Below are positions 1 through 10,827 of a stretch of 64,000 nt of DNA, one piece after another (the stretch's first letter is position 1; each line of letters starts with the position of its first letter). The translations under genes were made by a program, and so were the position numbers. Origin of the DNA: Gibbula magus (Eukaryota; Mollusca; Gastropoda; Trochida; Trochidae). Under the pieces are notes generated by a model. It worked only from the letters and a program-made list of their open reading frames with translations. It made no database searches and was not told the origin of the DNA. The stretch covers positions 85,357,099-85,421,098 of the forward strand of contig OW388291.1 in the NCBI GenBank assembly GCA_936450465.1, read 5' to 3'.

Positions 1-960
1 ATTATTTAATAATATTATTTAAGCTAACAAACATCTATATCACTACGTATATTTTGGTCAATAGATGAAAAGCATAAGTTTATTTTAAGTTAGTTTGTTT
101 ATGTTGTTTACTTAAACATATTTTATGACAGTGTGTTCTAGGTTAAATAATTTGACCCAATCATGTTTGAAACGAAAACTTCGGTTGACACATGCCTTTA
201 TCGTTAAGGTTGTATTCTACGTATAATGACTTTTCTGGTCCAATTGAAAAATAAGTCATTCTAATCGTTGATTAGGTGCTAAGGAACCTTTAAAATGGCA
301 TATATTTGATGCGCTATATACATTAGTTTTCCTTTGACAGCTTATATAAGGTAATCATTCGATTGTATCATTACATTATCTTTAAATATGAATTAACTCC
401 GAGTATTTCTATAGAACTACCTGTATCTTATACGGCGATTTTGGGTTAGTGCCTTCAGCGGTTCGTGTTTCCATGCGATTGTAAAATTAAATTTGCAATG
501 CATTTAAACAACATCTGCTTCATCTCCTTTATGGTATTTACATAGCGCACATATTCACGCCGAATGCATGCTGAAAGCGCTCCCTGTATTATTTGCCAGG
601 TCTAACCTGAGCCATCGTAGCGCTTGAAGCTGACCTCCACGTCTTACACCAGGTACCCATGTCAGACCTACCATACAAACGGTGAAGAAATTAGCGGAAA
701 AGAAGTAAAATACGCTGAAATTAAAAATATATCATACATATGAGAAAATAACTTTTCAAGACTTCCGCTCTGGACCTTTACTGCTGGTTGACTAGAGGCA
801 GAATACATTTATCTAGGGTAAATACTTTAACTTTGGCTGGCTACCGCGAATGCATACGTTGCACGTGAAGTTAATACTGTGATAAAATGCGAAAGTTATA
901 AAGTTCGGATGACGAATTTGTTCGTCTCTCGAGGTCTATGCGTTACTCAGACGAGTGTAT
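1..960. other. AT-rich DNA without recognised features
   Basis: No convincing coding exon, RNA gene or repeat boundary was found by reading either strand. The sequence is AT-rich and resembles the other intergenic DNA in the window. Confidence 0.5.
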
Positions 961-981
961 ATTGTCATGGAGAAAAAACGA

Positions 982-1145
982 GGGTGGGGTTTTGGTAGAC
1001 ATTTCAAAAACCTGAGGGTGGCTGGGAATGAAAAGTAAAAACGAGTTTGCGAGGTTCTACTTTTTATTCCGCCACCCGAAGGTTTTGGTTCTACTTTTTA
1101 TTCCGCCACCCGAAGGTTTTTGAAATGTCTACCAAAACCCCACCC
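982..1145. repeat. Long hairpin (inverted repeat, ~57-nt arms)
   Basis: The left arm starts GGGTGGGGTTTTGGTAGAC at 982 and is matched in reverse complement by the right arm ending at 1145. The outer ~32 bases of each arm match perfectly and the inner part is slightly diverged (GAGGGTGGCTGGGAATG against its CGGGTGGCGGAATA-type partner). A second, tandem copy of the right inner arm (TTCTACTTTTTATTCCGCC) sits in the loop, so the palindrome has been partly duplicated. It is probably a foldback mobile-element relic; a transcribed hairpin is possible but there is no direct evidence. Confidence 0.85.
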
Positions 1146-1304
1146 GAGGGTTCTCTCTGACGTATATACCGCCATGCGTTTTAAATACAAAGATGAAAGC
1201 AATCGTGTAAATGTTTCAAGCCCTCGTTTGAGGCGCACATAACATATCTCAATTTTGGGAACGGAGCAGAATAGATACCAACAAACAATCTTCTCATGAT
1301 CACC

Positions 1305-1450
1305 AATCCTGTGTGGTCTAGCAGGATAGTCTTTGGCTACAAATCGGAGGGTTGCGGGTTCGATTCCAGCGATGTCAACTATGCAAATTTTAAACTTGGA
1401 AATTTTTTAGTACCAAACTGAACAGGAGATTGACGCTATTTGGAGTTAGG
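1305..1450 (+). mobile_element. tRNA-derived SINE head (candidate)
   Basis: A pol III-type A box (TGGTCTAGCAGG, 1314-1325) lies 43 bases before a B box (GGTTCGATTCC, 1357-1367), the spacing of a tRNA gene. The flanks do not form a tRNA acceptor stem and no clean cloverleaf can be drawn, so this is read as the tRNA-like head of a SINE followed by an unrelated body. The 3' end is uncertain. Confidence 0.55.
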
Positions 1451-1544
1451 CCTTACCAATAGATTGTAAAACTTCAGGTCTTACTAAATGGTGAAAAGTA
1501 ACCTGGTATGAGGTTAACTTTCGACTGTGGGTGACTATTGACCC

Positions 1545-2000
1545 AAAGAGACTATTGCGATAGCGATAGTCTATTGTCACTTACTATTGCGATAGCGATA
1601 GACTATTGTAACTCACTATTGCAATAACTATTGCGATAGGTTTTTTTATACAAATACGCAAAAATCAGCTAGATGTTTTATAGGTTTTAGTAGAAATGTT
1701 TAATTGATGTAAGGAATATGGAACCAAAATCAGTAAAGAAATCATAAATGAAAAGACTTTTTGTCATTTTGCTATTTCCTATCTCTAGTTCTTCACTTTT
1801 GACATTCTAAAATGAAAAATCTTGAATTAAATGCAGTGAGGCTTGTGTAAATCATTCATAATTAAGGGAAATTTAATACTTTCGATAGTATCGATAGTTA
1901 ACCTTACTATTGCGATAACGATAGTGGTTTTTTTTATACTATTGATATAATACTATTGCCATGCCAACTATTGCAATGCATCGATAGTTCGATGTATTGT
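1545..2000. repeat. Cluster of ACTATTGCGATA-type short repeats
   Basis: Degenerate copies of ACTATTGCGATAGCGATAGT occur around 1550, 1584, 1617 and 1906, with related TATCGATAGT words between 1885 and 1995. Many are partly self-complementary. Short repeats in both orientations near two edges resemble the subterminal repeats of hAT-like DNA transposons, but no terminal inverted repeat or target duplication could be fixed. Confidence 0.55.
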
Positions 2001-2109
2001 TACAGCCCTACCTCTAGTCGTAGTAAAACCTTGAAATTCGTGGTGAAACCTGCTCAAAGGTTATTACAAGAAATGCAGTTACCTCAAAATGTACAGAATC
2101 CTGAGATAG

Positions 2110-2945
2110 GTTTATACCACAGGAACTCGACATTGTAAGTAAAACATAGGTAAAACGTAGGTAAAACAAACCTACCCCTGTATAATATAGAGTAAAGGAG
2201 CAAGAGCAGCCATATTGCCGATCTAAGGGTCCATTCAACATTAGGTCAAAAGTTACACTAAGAATTGGTGACATACACAAATGAACGTACGCACCTATCA
2301 CCTATACATTTCTCCGCAAATACCGGCTGATTTCCACAATATGTCACCCCTACGATAAGTTAAATAGCTCTTCAAACTCGAAAATCCACCACAAAAACCT
2401 CTCCCGTGAACGTTAGACCGCGGTTGAAACACTTCGTATGATCTGATTGGTCCGTTGAGGTGGCTCTGTTGTTCACATTTCAAAGCTTCCCTCTGATCAA
2501 GTGTTGAATTCATAGTGAAGCAATTTTCGAAATATCCTGTCGTCTCGCCACGCCGTCGTGTTTGTTTACGGATACTATATTAATAGTTCAACTCAACAGA
2601 ACAGACCAATCAGATCGTTAGAATGGGTAGCGACTGCGGACTAACGTTCATGGGAGAGGTTTTTGTTGTCAATTTTCGAGTTTGGAGAGATATTAAGGTT
2701 ATTCTAGGGGTGACATATGGTGAAAATCAGCCGGGTTTTGCGGAGAAATGTATAATTGATAAGTACGGGCGTTCATTTGTGAATGTCACCAATTCTCAGT
2801 GTAACCTATGACCTAATGTTGAATGGACCCTTAGATCGGCAACATGGCTGCCCTTGCTCCTTTACTCTATATTATATAGGGGGTAGGTTTGTTTTACCTA
2901 CGTTTTACCTATGTTTTACATACGATATCGAGTTCCTGTGGTTTA
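2110..2945. mobile_element. Foldback / long-TIR transposable element
   Basis: Two ~350-bp arms (about 2110-2465 and 2590-2945) are reverse complements at roughly 80-85% by eye, around a loop of ~125 bp. Outer ends pair as ACCACAGGAACTCGA with TCGAGTTCCTGTGGT. Both arms contain the same landmarks (AGTAAAGGAGCAAG, GATCTAAGGGTCC, CTCCGC, GTGACAT, GAACGTTAG). Open frames inside it are shadows of the inverted repeat. A shortened copy lies near 24.15-24.5 kb. Superfamily not determined. Confidence 0.8.
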
Positions 2946-3399
2946 TACGACTGGTTTCTGCCCTGTATCCTCCACCAAGGATCAACAATATCATAACCTT
3001 TCATCTGCTCGTGGTTCTAAATATTGAGTCCTTCGAGTCCTTCCAGTTGATCAAGGACTATTTGAACAGTAAACTCAAGTCGCTGAAAAGATATGAAGTT
3101 GCCGTGTCCGAAGAGAGATCACACAGTGTTCTCAAGAAGTTGAAGAAGCGTTAGACGCCCAACTTCAAAGTCAATTATTATGCAAGTCTAACAAGCTCGG
3201 ACATACATGATAAGCTGCAATTAGGGAGAAGACACTGCAATATATGGGTGTGTTTTTTTAAAGAGTACAGCTTATTGACTTCGTGCTATATTCCATTTAG
3301 AAAAGGAACAACTTTATTAGACTAGCAACCACCCACGGGTTGGGTTTAATCTCTGTCTCTGAATTTGAAGGAGACGATATAGGACATCATGATAGGAAG

Positions 3400-4250
3400 C
3401 TGAAATATTGTGTGCAGACTCCTTGGCTTATGGGGATTCTAAATTGTAGATTTCGTGACCCCGAGACCTCAATTGGAGTCACAGGGGTCACAACCCCAAA
3501 AACCTATTTTCATCTTCTTCTCCAGTTCCAAAAGGTCTAGAGAGCTGAAACGTTGTGTGCAGATTCCTGGGCTAATTGTGAATTCTAAATTGTAGATATG
3601 GTTACCCCGTCACCTCAAATTGGGTAACAGGTGTCACATCCTTAAAAACCTATTTTCATCTTCTTCTCAAGTTCAAAAAGGTCTAGAGAGCTGAGAAGTT
3701 GTGTGTAGACTTCTTGGCTAATGAGGATTCTAAATTGTAGATTTGGTGACCCCGTGACCCCAAATGGGCTCACAGGGGTCACAACCTTAACAACTTATTT
3801 TCATCCTCTCATCAAGTGCCAAAAGGTCTTAAGAGAGCTGAAAAGTTGTGTGCAGACTCTTTGGCTAATGGGGATTCTAAATTGTAGATTTCGTTACCCC
3901 GTGACCTCAATTCGCAAATCACAACCTTAAAAACATATTTTCATCTTCTTCTCCAGTTCCAATAGGTCTCGAGAGCTCAAAAGTTGTGTACAGACTCCTT
4001 GGACAATGGGGATTCTAAATTGTAAATTTCCTGACCCTGTGACCCCAAATAGTGTCACATGGGTCACAACCTTAAAATCATGTTTTCATCTTCTTGTCAA
4101 GAACGACTGACCCTAGAGACTTGAAATTTCATGTACAGACTGGCCACTGGGGATTCTAAATTGTAGATTTCGTGATCCTGCTACCTCAAATATAGGTCAC
4201 AGAGGTCATGACCTGAAATGCTATTTTCATCATGAGATTAATATGTGCTC
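3400..4250 (+). repeat. Tandem array of ~145-bp units (six units)
   Basis: The anchor GGGGATTCTAAATTGTAGA recurs near 3432, 3578, 3723, 3870, 4007 and 4147, giving a period of about 137-147 bp. Each unit also carries GTGTGCAGACTC, a GGTCACA tract and TTTTCATCTTCTTCTC. The array is followed near 4425 by GATGAGCTACAGAGCCAGTGG, a motif also seen beside single or multiple units elsewhere in the window. The same family is present in reverse orientation at 28.4-29.16 kb (five units) and 33.17-33.26 kb (one unit). Confidence 0.85.
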
Positions 4251-4439
4251 TTCAAAGGGAGGTAATTTAAAGGAAACAACAGTGATGAATTAAATCTTCA
4301 AGTGCGTCTTTATTAATAGGGGATTTTATCTCTGGCATCAAAGATAGGTCAGAGGGGTAAGGACTTTAAGACATTTTGTATCTTCTCCATTTAAAGTGTT
4401 TCCTATGTTTAATTAATAAGCCTGATGAGCTACAGAGCC

Positions 4440-6110
4440 AGTGGCTCTATTTTTTTATGAATGTGTATTCATTATCAAAGAAGACAAAGTCAGTTTGGTT
4501 AATTTTCAAACCATTTTCACAATTTTCCCCTTCAATTATTGCATGATCGGAAAAAGGACAATTTACCATTAAAAGTACAGGTCTGCTTTTTTAGCACAAA
4601 ACACTAAACTGATGGAGTGTTACAACACAACAAAGCAAATTCCTCTGAACAAGTAACTTTTTTTATTATATTCAAATGGGGAATGTTGCGTACTACTCCG
4701 CCAGGTGTTGCGTCGGAATATCCGTCCCGGAAGTATCGCTAACGTCAACAAAATGGCATTGTGAGCGAAGTTTTGACTGGCGAAAATTCAAGAATAACAA
4801 GGGTTCAGGAGAAATAAAACACATGACAACGAAATCAGGTGTGGTAAATAAATATGAACGTTACTTATGTAAAACTGTTAAGCAGTAATTATGTTCGAAA
4901 CGTGGGAAAACGCAACAATAAGCCAATGGAAATGCACGGACACTCGTCAGAAGTGCCGTTGACGTTGTCTTGTGCGTTACTTACGGATGAAAATACCACG
5001 TATCAAATACGATTGTATGACAGTGGAAATCATATCCTTTATAGTTTCCTTAATTAACATATTATAAAAAAATCATAGAACTTTAACGTGAATTTTACAT
5101 ATGAAATATTTATGTGCAAACCAGTATAAGACACTAGAATTCCACTACGTATTTTGTTAATATTTAAAATCAATATTGATTTCAGTCTTATAATAGAAAT
5201 TCCCTTTGGAGCTCAAAAGTACAATATATTTCAAAACCAGATTAATCAAATTATAATTGGCAAATACAATTGCGTCTATTTGGCAGTTCACACCATTGTT
5301 CACAAATAAAATAACAGTTAAATGTCTGAGAAAATATTACTGGAATTATTACAATTTTATATCCCTTTCAAAAATAATGCCAACAAATTCGCACCTCTTT
5401 AATTTATAGAAGCTGTTCTAAATGTACACAGAAGTGCAGTGTAGATAATTGATGCAAAATAAACGATTACATTTACATACAGAACTAAGGGATCACATTT
5501 TTATTTTCCATTGATAATAATTCATAAACCATAGCAATCATTATTTTTTACAGCAATGAAATATTTTCTTGAATTTCTTAAAAATATTTAATCAAGATTT
5601 TTTGACAATATTCTGTGAAAGTTTTCTCTGCAAACTTTCATCAAATAAAATATCAAACTTTTTATTTGTGTATCTGCTGCATTGTAATTGTATTATGTAT
5701 ATGAATGCAGGGGTTATAAACCATTTCAACAACCACTTTGGCATTAACTGGTCAAGGAGGTATATGTTTCCTGAATTTTGGCCTGTTTGATACTGAAGTT
5801 TTGTAGATTATTAGGACTTCCATTATGAATTTTGTCCAGTTATGTCTTCACATGTAGGTAATATTTATCAGTGGTGTTTGATATGAAATTTCACTCAAGA
5901 CAAAAAAATAATATACATTTTGTAACAAATTCAAACATTTGTAAATTAGAATATTGAAATGAATTCAATTATTTTGGGGGAACTTACATGAAAACAGCTA
6001 TTATCTGAGTGTTATTTGAATTACAAATAAGTTTTTAAATCAGTTGTAAAGATGTGGCATGTACTATTCTACTCCTAAATTATGAAAAATAAATAGCTTT
6101 AGTTATTTTA
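4440..6110. other. AT-rich DNA; one short shared repeat
   Basis: About 80 bases near 4585-4660 (ACACTAAACTGATGGAGTGT and flanks) recur at about 35359-35440, so they belong to a dispersed repeat. Short open frames at 4676-5057 and 5569-5790 have no recognisable domain and are judged non-coding. Confidence 0.45.
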
Positions 6111-6280
6111 TGTTTATGTCCCCTCCATTCACGCAGCGCGTCAGCATCAACATTTCTGAATCGCGAAAAAAAACGATCTTTGCTGCTTGACGTGCTGACG
6201 CACCGGGGAATCCCCCCTTTCCGCTTGTTGGATTTATAAACACGTGTTTCGGTAATTTGTTGGAAAAATTAACGTTTAAG

Positions 6281-7518
6281 ATGCCAAAAACACAAATCAA
6301 TGAAGAATTGCTTATCAATGAGGTGCAGAGGCACCCCTGCCTCTATGACATTGACAGCCTAAATTATAAAGATGCAGTAATGGCCAACAATGCATGGACA
6401 TCAATTAGCCAAGCATGCGAGTCAACAGGTATGTCATAACTTTTTATTGACAATGAATTTACAATCTCCATCAAACTTGCAAACAAATACACGTTTCCAA
6501 AACGTCCTTCTGTAGCCGCACTACGGTTTAAGTTGTGCCTCTTCGCACAGTCGTGTATTGCCAGATAATCTCGCCAGGGGGTGAGCAGAAGTAGCTGCAA
6601 AATTTGTCACGTGTTTGCATGGCGTCTGTTACCGAGTGGCAACCGATTCCGTCAATATCTACAAGTGCATGGCCTCTACACAGTGCTTGACCCTCATCAA
6701 CTGAGGGTCGAGGCGTGTCCCTCATTACACAGTTATGCAGAACACACTATGCCAGTGTTATCTTTTTGAATCTCTCAATATTCAAGTTGTTCTTTCGGTG
6801 AAATATGCGCCATCTGTTAGTAAGAATGCCAAACGCCTAAAATCCAGATTGCATCACAAACCTGGACTGATGCCCTGGACTGTTTTCTCTCCTAAACGGT
6901 AGCTGAATGCAATTGTCCTGATGGGAGTCGCCTGTTGCCAAATACCTGCAATTACAAACAATAAATTAAATGACTGTGAGTTAATGTTTACGAGAATAGA
7001 AACGCACGTATTAACATTGACATGACATACATTACAAACAAAACACACACTTTAACATGTGTTCCGGTTGTAGTTGCAGAGTTCAAAACCCGATGGAAAT
7101 CGCTCTGTGACAGATTTGTCCGCATGAAGCGTGAACAAAAGGCCAAAAGTGGCCAAAGTGCGAAACCGAAAAGGTCCTGGAAGTATGCTGGCGCCTTGTC
7201 CTTTCTAACAAGATACGTACAGGAGGCCGAGTGAGTAACTGTTACTAAATGCTATATTATGCCTTTAATTGTTTTATTCCAATCTTATACGTTATTTCAT
7301 AATTAATTTGTTTATTTTTTAGAACATCTAGTAACCTTGCTTTATCGGATGAGGATGAGGAGGATGATCGAAACCAAAGGGATGCAACAACTACAGTTGC
7401 TTCCACCGATGGTGCTATGGATGCATCAACTAATAGTCAGTCCAAACTTACATTATCACCGACACCATCATTTACATCCACACAGGTTGGACTTCAACAT
7501 CAACATCGGGCGGGATAG
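6281..7518 (+). CDS. MADF-domain DNA-binding protein, three exons, C-terminus cut by a SINE
   Basis: Predicted exons are 6281-6428, 7080-7230 and 7323-7518; donors are GTATGT and GTGAGT, acceptors TTGCAG and TTTTAG, and phases fit (1, then 2). The product is about 164 residues. Exon 1 encodes the first half of a MADF domain (LLINEVQRHPCLYD, then NNAWTSI); exon 2 encodes the second half (FKTRWKSLCDRFVR ... SWKYAGALSFL). Exon 3 opens with an acidic linker (LSDEDEEDD) and a Thr/Ser-rich stretch, as in many MADF proteins. MADF is a Myb/SANT-like DNA-binding fold found in transcription factors and in accessory proteins of PIF/Harbinger transposons; the role here is inferred. A SINE begins at 7507 and brings a TAG at 7516-7518. 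Without the insert the same frame runs 26 codons past the second target copy to TGA at 7919-7921. The start is the first ATG after an upstream stop-rich stretch; a 5' untranslated exon is possible. Confidence 0.72.
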
Positions 7519-7830
7519 CGCAGTGGTTAGCGCGTTCGGCTTTGGATCAAGAGGTCCGGGGTTCGAATCCCGCCAGGGGCACAGCAACTTTGTCTGCAAT
7601 AGAGAACTGTTCTACACGCAGTAAGGTTTGGGTCCAATGCTACACTGAATTTCAGCGCAGTACCATCCATGGTTCACTAGTTCCAGCCGCTCCTCGCAGG
7701 TTTCACCGCAGTACATAGCCACATGGCGTTGCAAGCTTTCTCCCTGCCATAATACTAGCATCCGCGATATAAGTGAAATACTATTGAAAGCGGCGTTAAA
7801 TCCCAACTCACTCACTCACTCACTCACTCG
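7507..7830 (+). mobile_element. tRNA-derived SINE with (ACTC)n tail, inserted in MADF exon 3
   Basis: An A box (TAGCGCAGTGG, 7516-7526) and a perfect B box (GGTTCGAATCC, 7560-7570) are 44 bases apart, followed by a ~240-bp tRNA-unrelated body, a GAAAGCGGCGTTAAATCC segment and the tail (ACTC)n to 7830. The copy is flanked by identical 10-bp target duplications ACATCAACAT (7497-7506 and 7831-7840). The clean boxes, tail and perfect duplication suggest a fairly young insertion. This SINE style is common in gastropods (background knowledge). Confidence 0.9.
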
Positions 7831-8282
7831 ACATCAACATCAAACCTATGCTCAGCCTCGCACAAATGCCACAAATCAAGATTGGGAATATGATCCATAT
7901 CCCATGTACCAAAACCTTTGATTAAGTGATTAAGTTGATTTATTGTTTTCGTGCAAGATAATTGCCTTCATGTTACTTATAGCATGAGTAAATGCAAAAA
8001 AAAGAAGTTTATGTTACACGCACAAGATACTTCCTGATCTTCTGTGTTGTTCATTTGTTAGTTTCAAAAAAGAATAGAAGGCTAACCTACTGACCTTAGC
8101 GTTACTGCAAGTCTTTCTTTTGCTGGTATAACTCTTTGTAGGCTGGTGGGCTTTTTAGATATGGTTGGTCCAATTAGTGTTAGTACTTCTTCAAGTTGCA
8201 TGTTCTTTCGACATTCGGAAATACTGAAATATGTTCCATATATTCTCCTTGTTTGCAGGATATCATGCATCCACGTTGAATG

Positions 8283-8501
8283 CAGGGTTCGAAATTAGCA
8301 CTAGTCCGGTAGCCCATGGCTTGTGAAAAAGAACCTGGGCTAGTAGAGTGTAAAAACTGGTAGTCCACAGAACTATTTAAAATATGAGGTGAAATGATCA
8401 TGGAGATGTATTTGGCTAGCTGGAATAAGTCAGGACTAGTACTTTTAGAATTGCACAAGTCCAAATGGCTACTGCATTGAAAAGGTTAATTTCGACCCCT
8501 G
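8283..8501. mobile_element. hAT-like MITE (219 bp)
   Basis: The left end CAGGGTTCGAAATTAGC and the reverse complement of the right end, CAGGGGTCGAAATTAACC, form ~18-bp terminal inverted repeats beginning CAGGG, a hAT hallmark. No coding capacity. An exact 8-bp target duplication is not visible (left GTTGAATG, right GAATGTGT share only GAATG), so the superfamily call rests on the ends. It lies inside the candidate Harbinger-like element. Confidence 0.6.
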
Positions 8502-8709
8502 GAATGTGTTCGTTGTTGATGTTTCAACCGCTAATAAATATACATGAGCATAACAGTTTTTTTTTTATCCATATCTATTTATCTATGTATTATGGGATGT
8601 GTGCGTTTGACGCTTTAACGCGCTGCTCGATCAGAGGTACGAAAGAAACGCGCCGACGCACTGACAGGCGCAGCGCTGCTTGCGCGCTGCCTGTATGGAG
8701 TGTGGCCTT

Positions 8710-9010
8710 AAAGAAACAACAGGTAGTTGAATGAAGCAGCAAATTATGGAGAGAAACAAAGATTACACTTGTGAAGTATGTATATAAAATCAAATAACAA
8801 CATGTTTTTGTTTTATTGTATATAATCTCTCTTTTAGTATTGAACAAAATGATAAAATGAAGTTGGCTGACAAAAATTGGAAATTAATTTCTCTTAATCA
8901 ACTGTAACATTTATTTTACAGTAAAGTTAACAAATAACCAGAAGTGTTGGTGTGGTGTCATTCACTATTTTTCTAATTAGAAGAATATTCATATTATCCA
9001 TAACATATAT
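8710..9010. other. AT-rich DNA, nothing recognised
   Basis: Short open frames only; no repeat boundary or exon signal that could be supported. Confidence 0.4.
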
Positions 9011-9173
9011 ATATAGAACATCATACTTGTGCATTTGGATCGTTTGTATTGAACGAGAAGATGTCATGGAAGGGGAGGAACAACAAGTTTGAAGAACGAG
9101 TTGTTTCTCCGCTTCCATGACAGCTTCGAGTTCAATACGAACGATCCAAATGCACAAGTATGATGTTCTATAT
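9011..9173. repeat. Long imperfect hairpin (~80-nt arms)
   Basis: The left arm (from ATATAGAACATCATACTTG) and the right arm (to CAAGTATGATGTTCTATAT) are reverse complements with scattered mismatches and bulges, closing on a short loop near 9085-9100. The outer ~40 bases of each arm match almost perfectly. It could be a MITE palindrome or a precursor of small RNA; sequence alone does not decide. Confidence 0.85.
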
Positions 9174-10827
9174 TTATTATATACCCCTTTTTATTAGTAA
9201 ATTGGTTAACAAATAAAGTTGCATAAATTTACTGGGACGACGTGCTGAGTATTGATACACGGGCGGTTGCTTGACCAGCACGACTCACGATTTGATATCT
9301 TAATAATATCTTTCTTTTCTCATTTGTCAGCCCAAAAGAGCTGTAAGTGAAATTTTCTTCAGTGTGGTAACATATTTAAACCATCAAATTTGCTTTATTA
9401 TCATTTAATTACAAAGAACTGAAAATAAGAAACAACATTCAGTCTTCTGTGCGTCGTGCTTCTTTCGAATGATGTAACCATGGTTATGACGTCACAATAG
9501 TAAACGGTTGTGATGTCACAGTGACGCAGCATCGCTAGTGAATATTTCGGCAATGCTTTCGATTCCCCTTCTACTTTGCTCTTTTCAGCCTTGTTAATGA
9601 TACTTTGAGCAACATTGTCCCTGCTTGTGCTGTTAATATTAGGCCAAAACCATGCTGATACTTTAATCAACTGAAAAAATACTAGCAGTATTATGAAAAC
9701 ATAAATTCCGGAGTTTTAATTGGGTAAACATTGAAAAGTACGGAAAATTCCGAGAAGTGCCGAAGTGTAGAGAAAGTAGAACCGTCAGCCATGCAATATG
9801 GAATTCACCATGCAATACGGAAATCGACCACAGGAACCGTATTGCACCCCTGTATTACTATCTGAAGTTTACATGGGTATATAATAAATATATATATTCT
9901 ATATATAGTATTGTTTGTTCCACTCCAGTGTTATTCCAGGGGGTCCTGGGGAAATTTGCTCAACTCTTTTGGCTTGGTGTCCCTTAAAATTTGAATTGAC
10001 CAAAATGACCCAACATCGGAGCATCAAAGAACAACACTGCCAAAGTGATTTTAAAAAGCACACATTCAAACGTGTTATTATCTTACAGCAATGAATGCAC
10101 TAAATAAATAGTGTGACTCATATGACTTGATTTTAAATAATCAATTAAATACTCCGCCACATTTTAGTCACATACTTTAAAATAATCATTCAAGTGATCT
10201 GCCTAATGTTATTATGCAACTATCAGTTTTCAGTTTATCAATGAAAAAATAATATTTTAGCTCACCTGTACTTTATTTTGACTAGCCTATAAAAGTATTC
10301 ACCAGTTGTGTTGGTGCCTTACATCACCAGTTCAAATCATGGATACTTTGATTTAACACAATGAACATTATGCAGTGTTATGCAAGTTTAACAAGACTCT
10401 AATAAACACTGAGATATGCTCAAACTCACAAAGTCTCAATTAAGATTTATTATTTTGTGTGGGCCGTAAGGGAACTATAAATTACATATATGATTATAAA
10501 ACACAAAGCCGAAGAAATTCTAGAAATTTGAAACTCACATTTCAATTATAGCCAACACTTTAATTTAATTTATATTAATTTAATCACAAACTTTGCAGTT
10601 CTCAAGGTAGGATTGGAATTTTCAATGACTCACTTATATCTAACAATATGAGAACTCATGATTTGAATTATTATGCATAATTTAATAAATATGCATGTAT
10701 TGTTAGAATATTCACAGTGGTTCCAAATTTCTTTAAACACCAGCATTAGGGTTTGATAAATAATATTCAATCTTTCCAGAAAAAAATGGCTGGCATACCC
10801 TGGCTGTCCTATATAAATTGTTATTAT
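9174..10827. other. AT-rich intergenic DNA
   Basis: No exon or transposon ends recognised. Open frames in this stretch (for example 9401-9670 and 9757-9987) have no domain signature. Confidence 0.45.

Larger units (their letters stand above)
6117..8707 (+). mobile_element. Candidate PIF/Harbinger-like transposon around the MADF gene
   Basis: The left end has CTCCATTCACGCAGCGCGTCAGCA (6123-6146, broken here: core GCAGCGCG) and the right end, reverse-complemented, has CTCCATACAGGCAGCGCGCAAGCA around 8677-8700; about 19 of 23 positions agree. Both ends can be framed by TTA (6114-6116 and 8708-8710), the TWA target type of PIF/Harbinger. Such elements are known to carry a second Myb/MADF-like DNA-binding protein, which fits the gene inside. 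No DDE nuclease gene is present, so a complete element is not shown. Boundaries are inferred. Confidence 0.4.

Noticed and set aside
2014..3154. Several 60-120-codon frames on both strands
   Set aside because: They lie in complementary arms of a foldback element and mirror each other.
7507..7580. Functional tRNA gene
   Set aside because: A and B boxes are perfect but the acceptor stem does not pair, and an (ACTC)n-tailed body with target duplications identifies a SINE.
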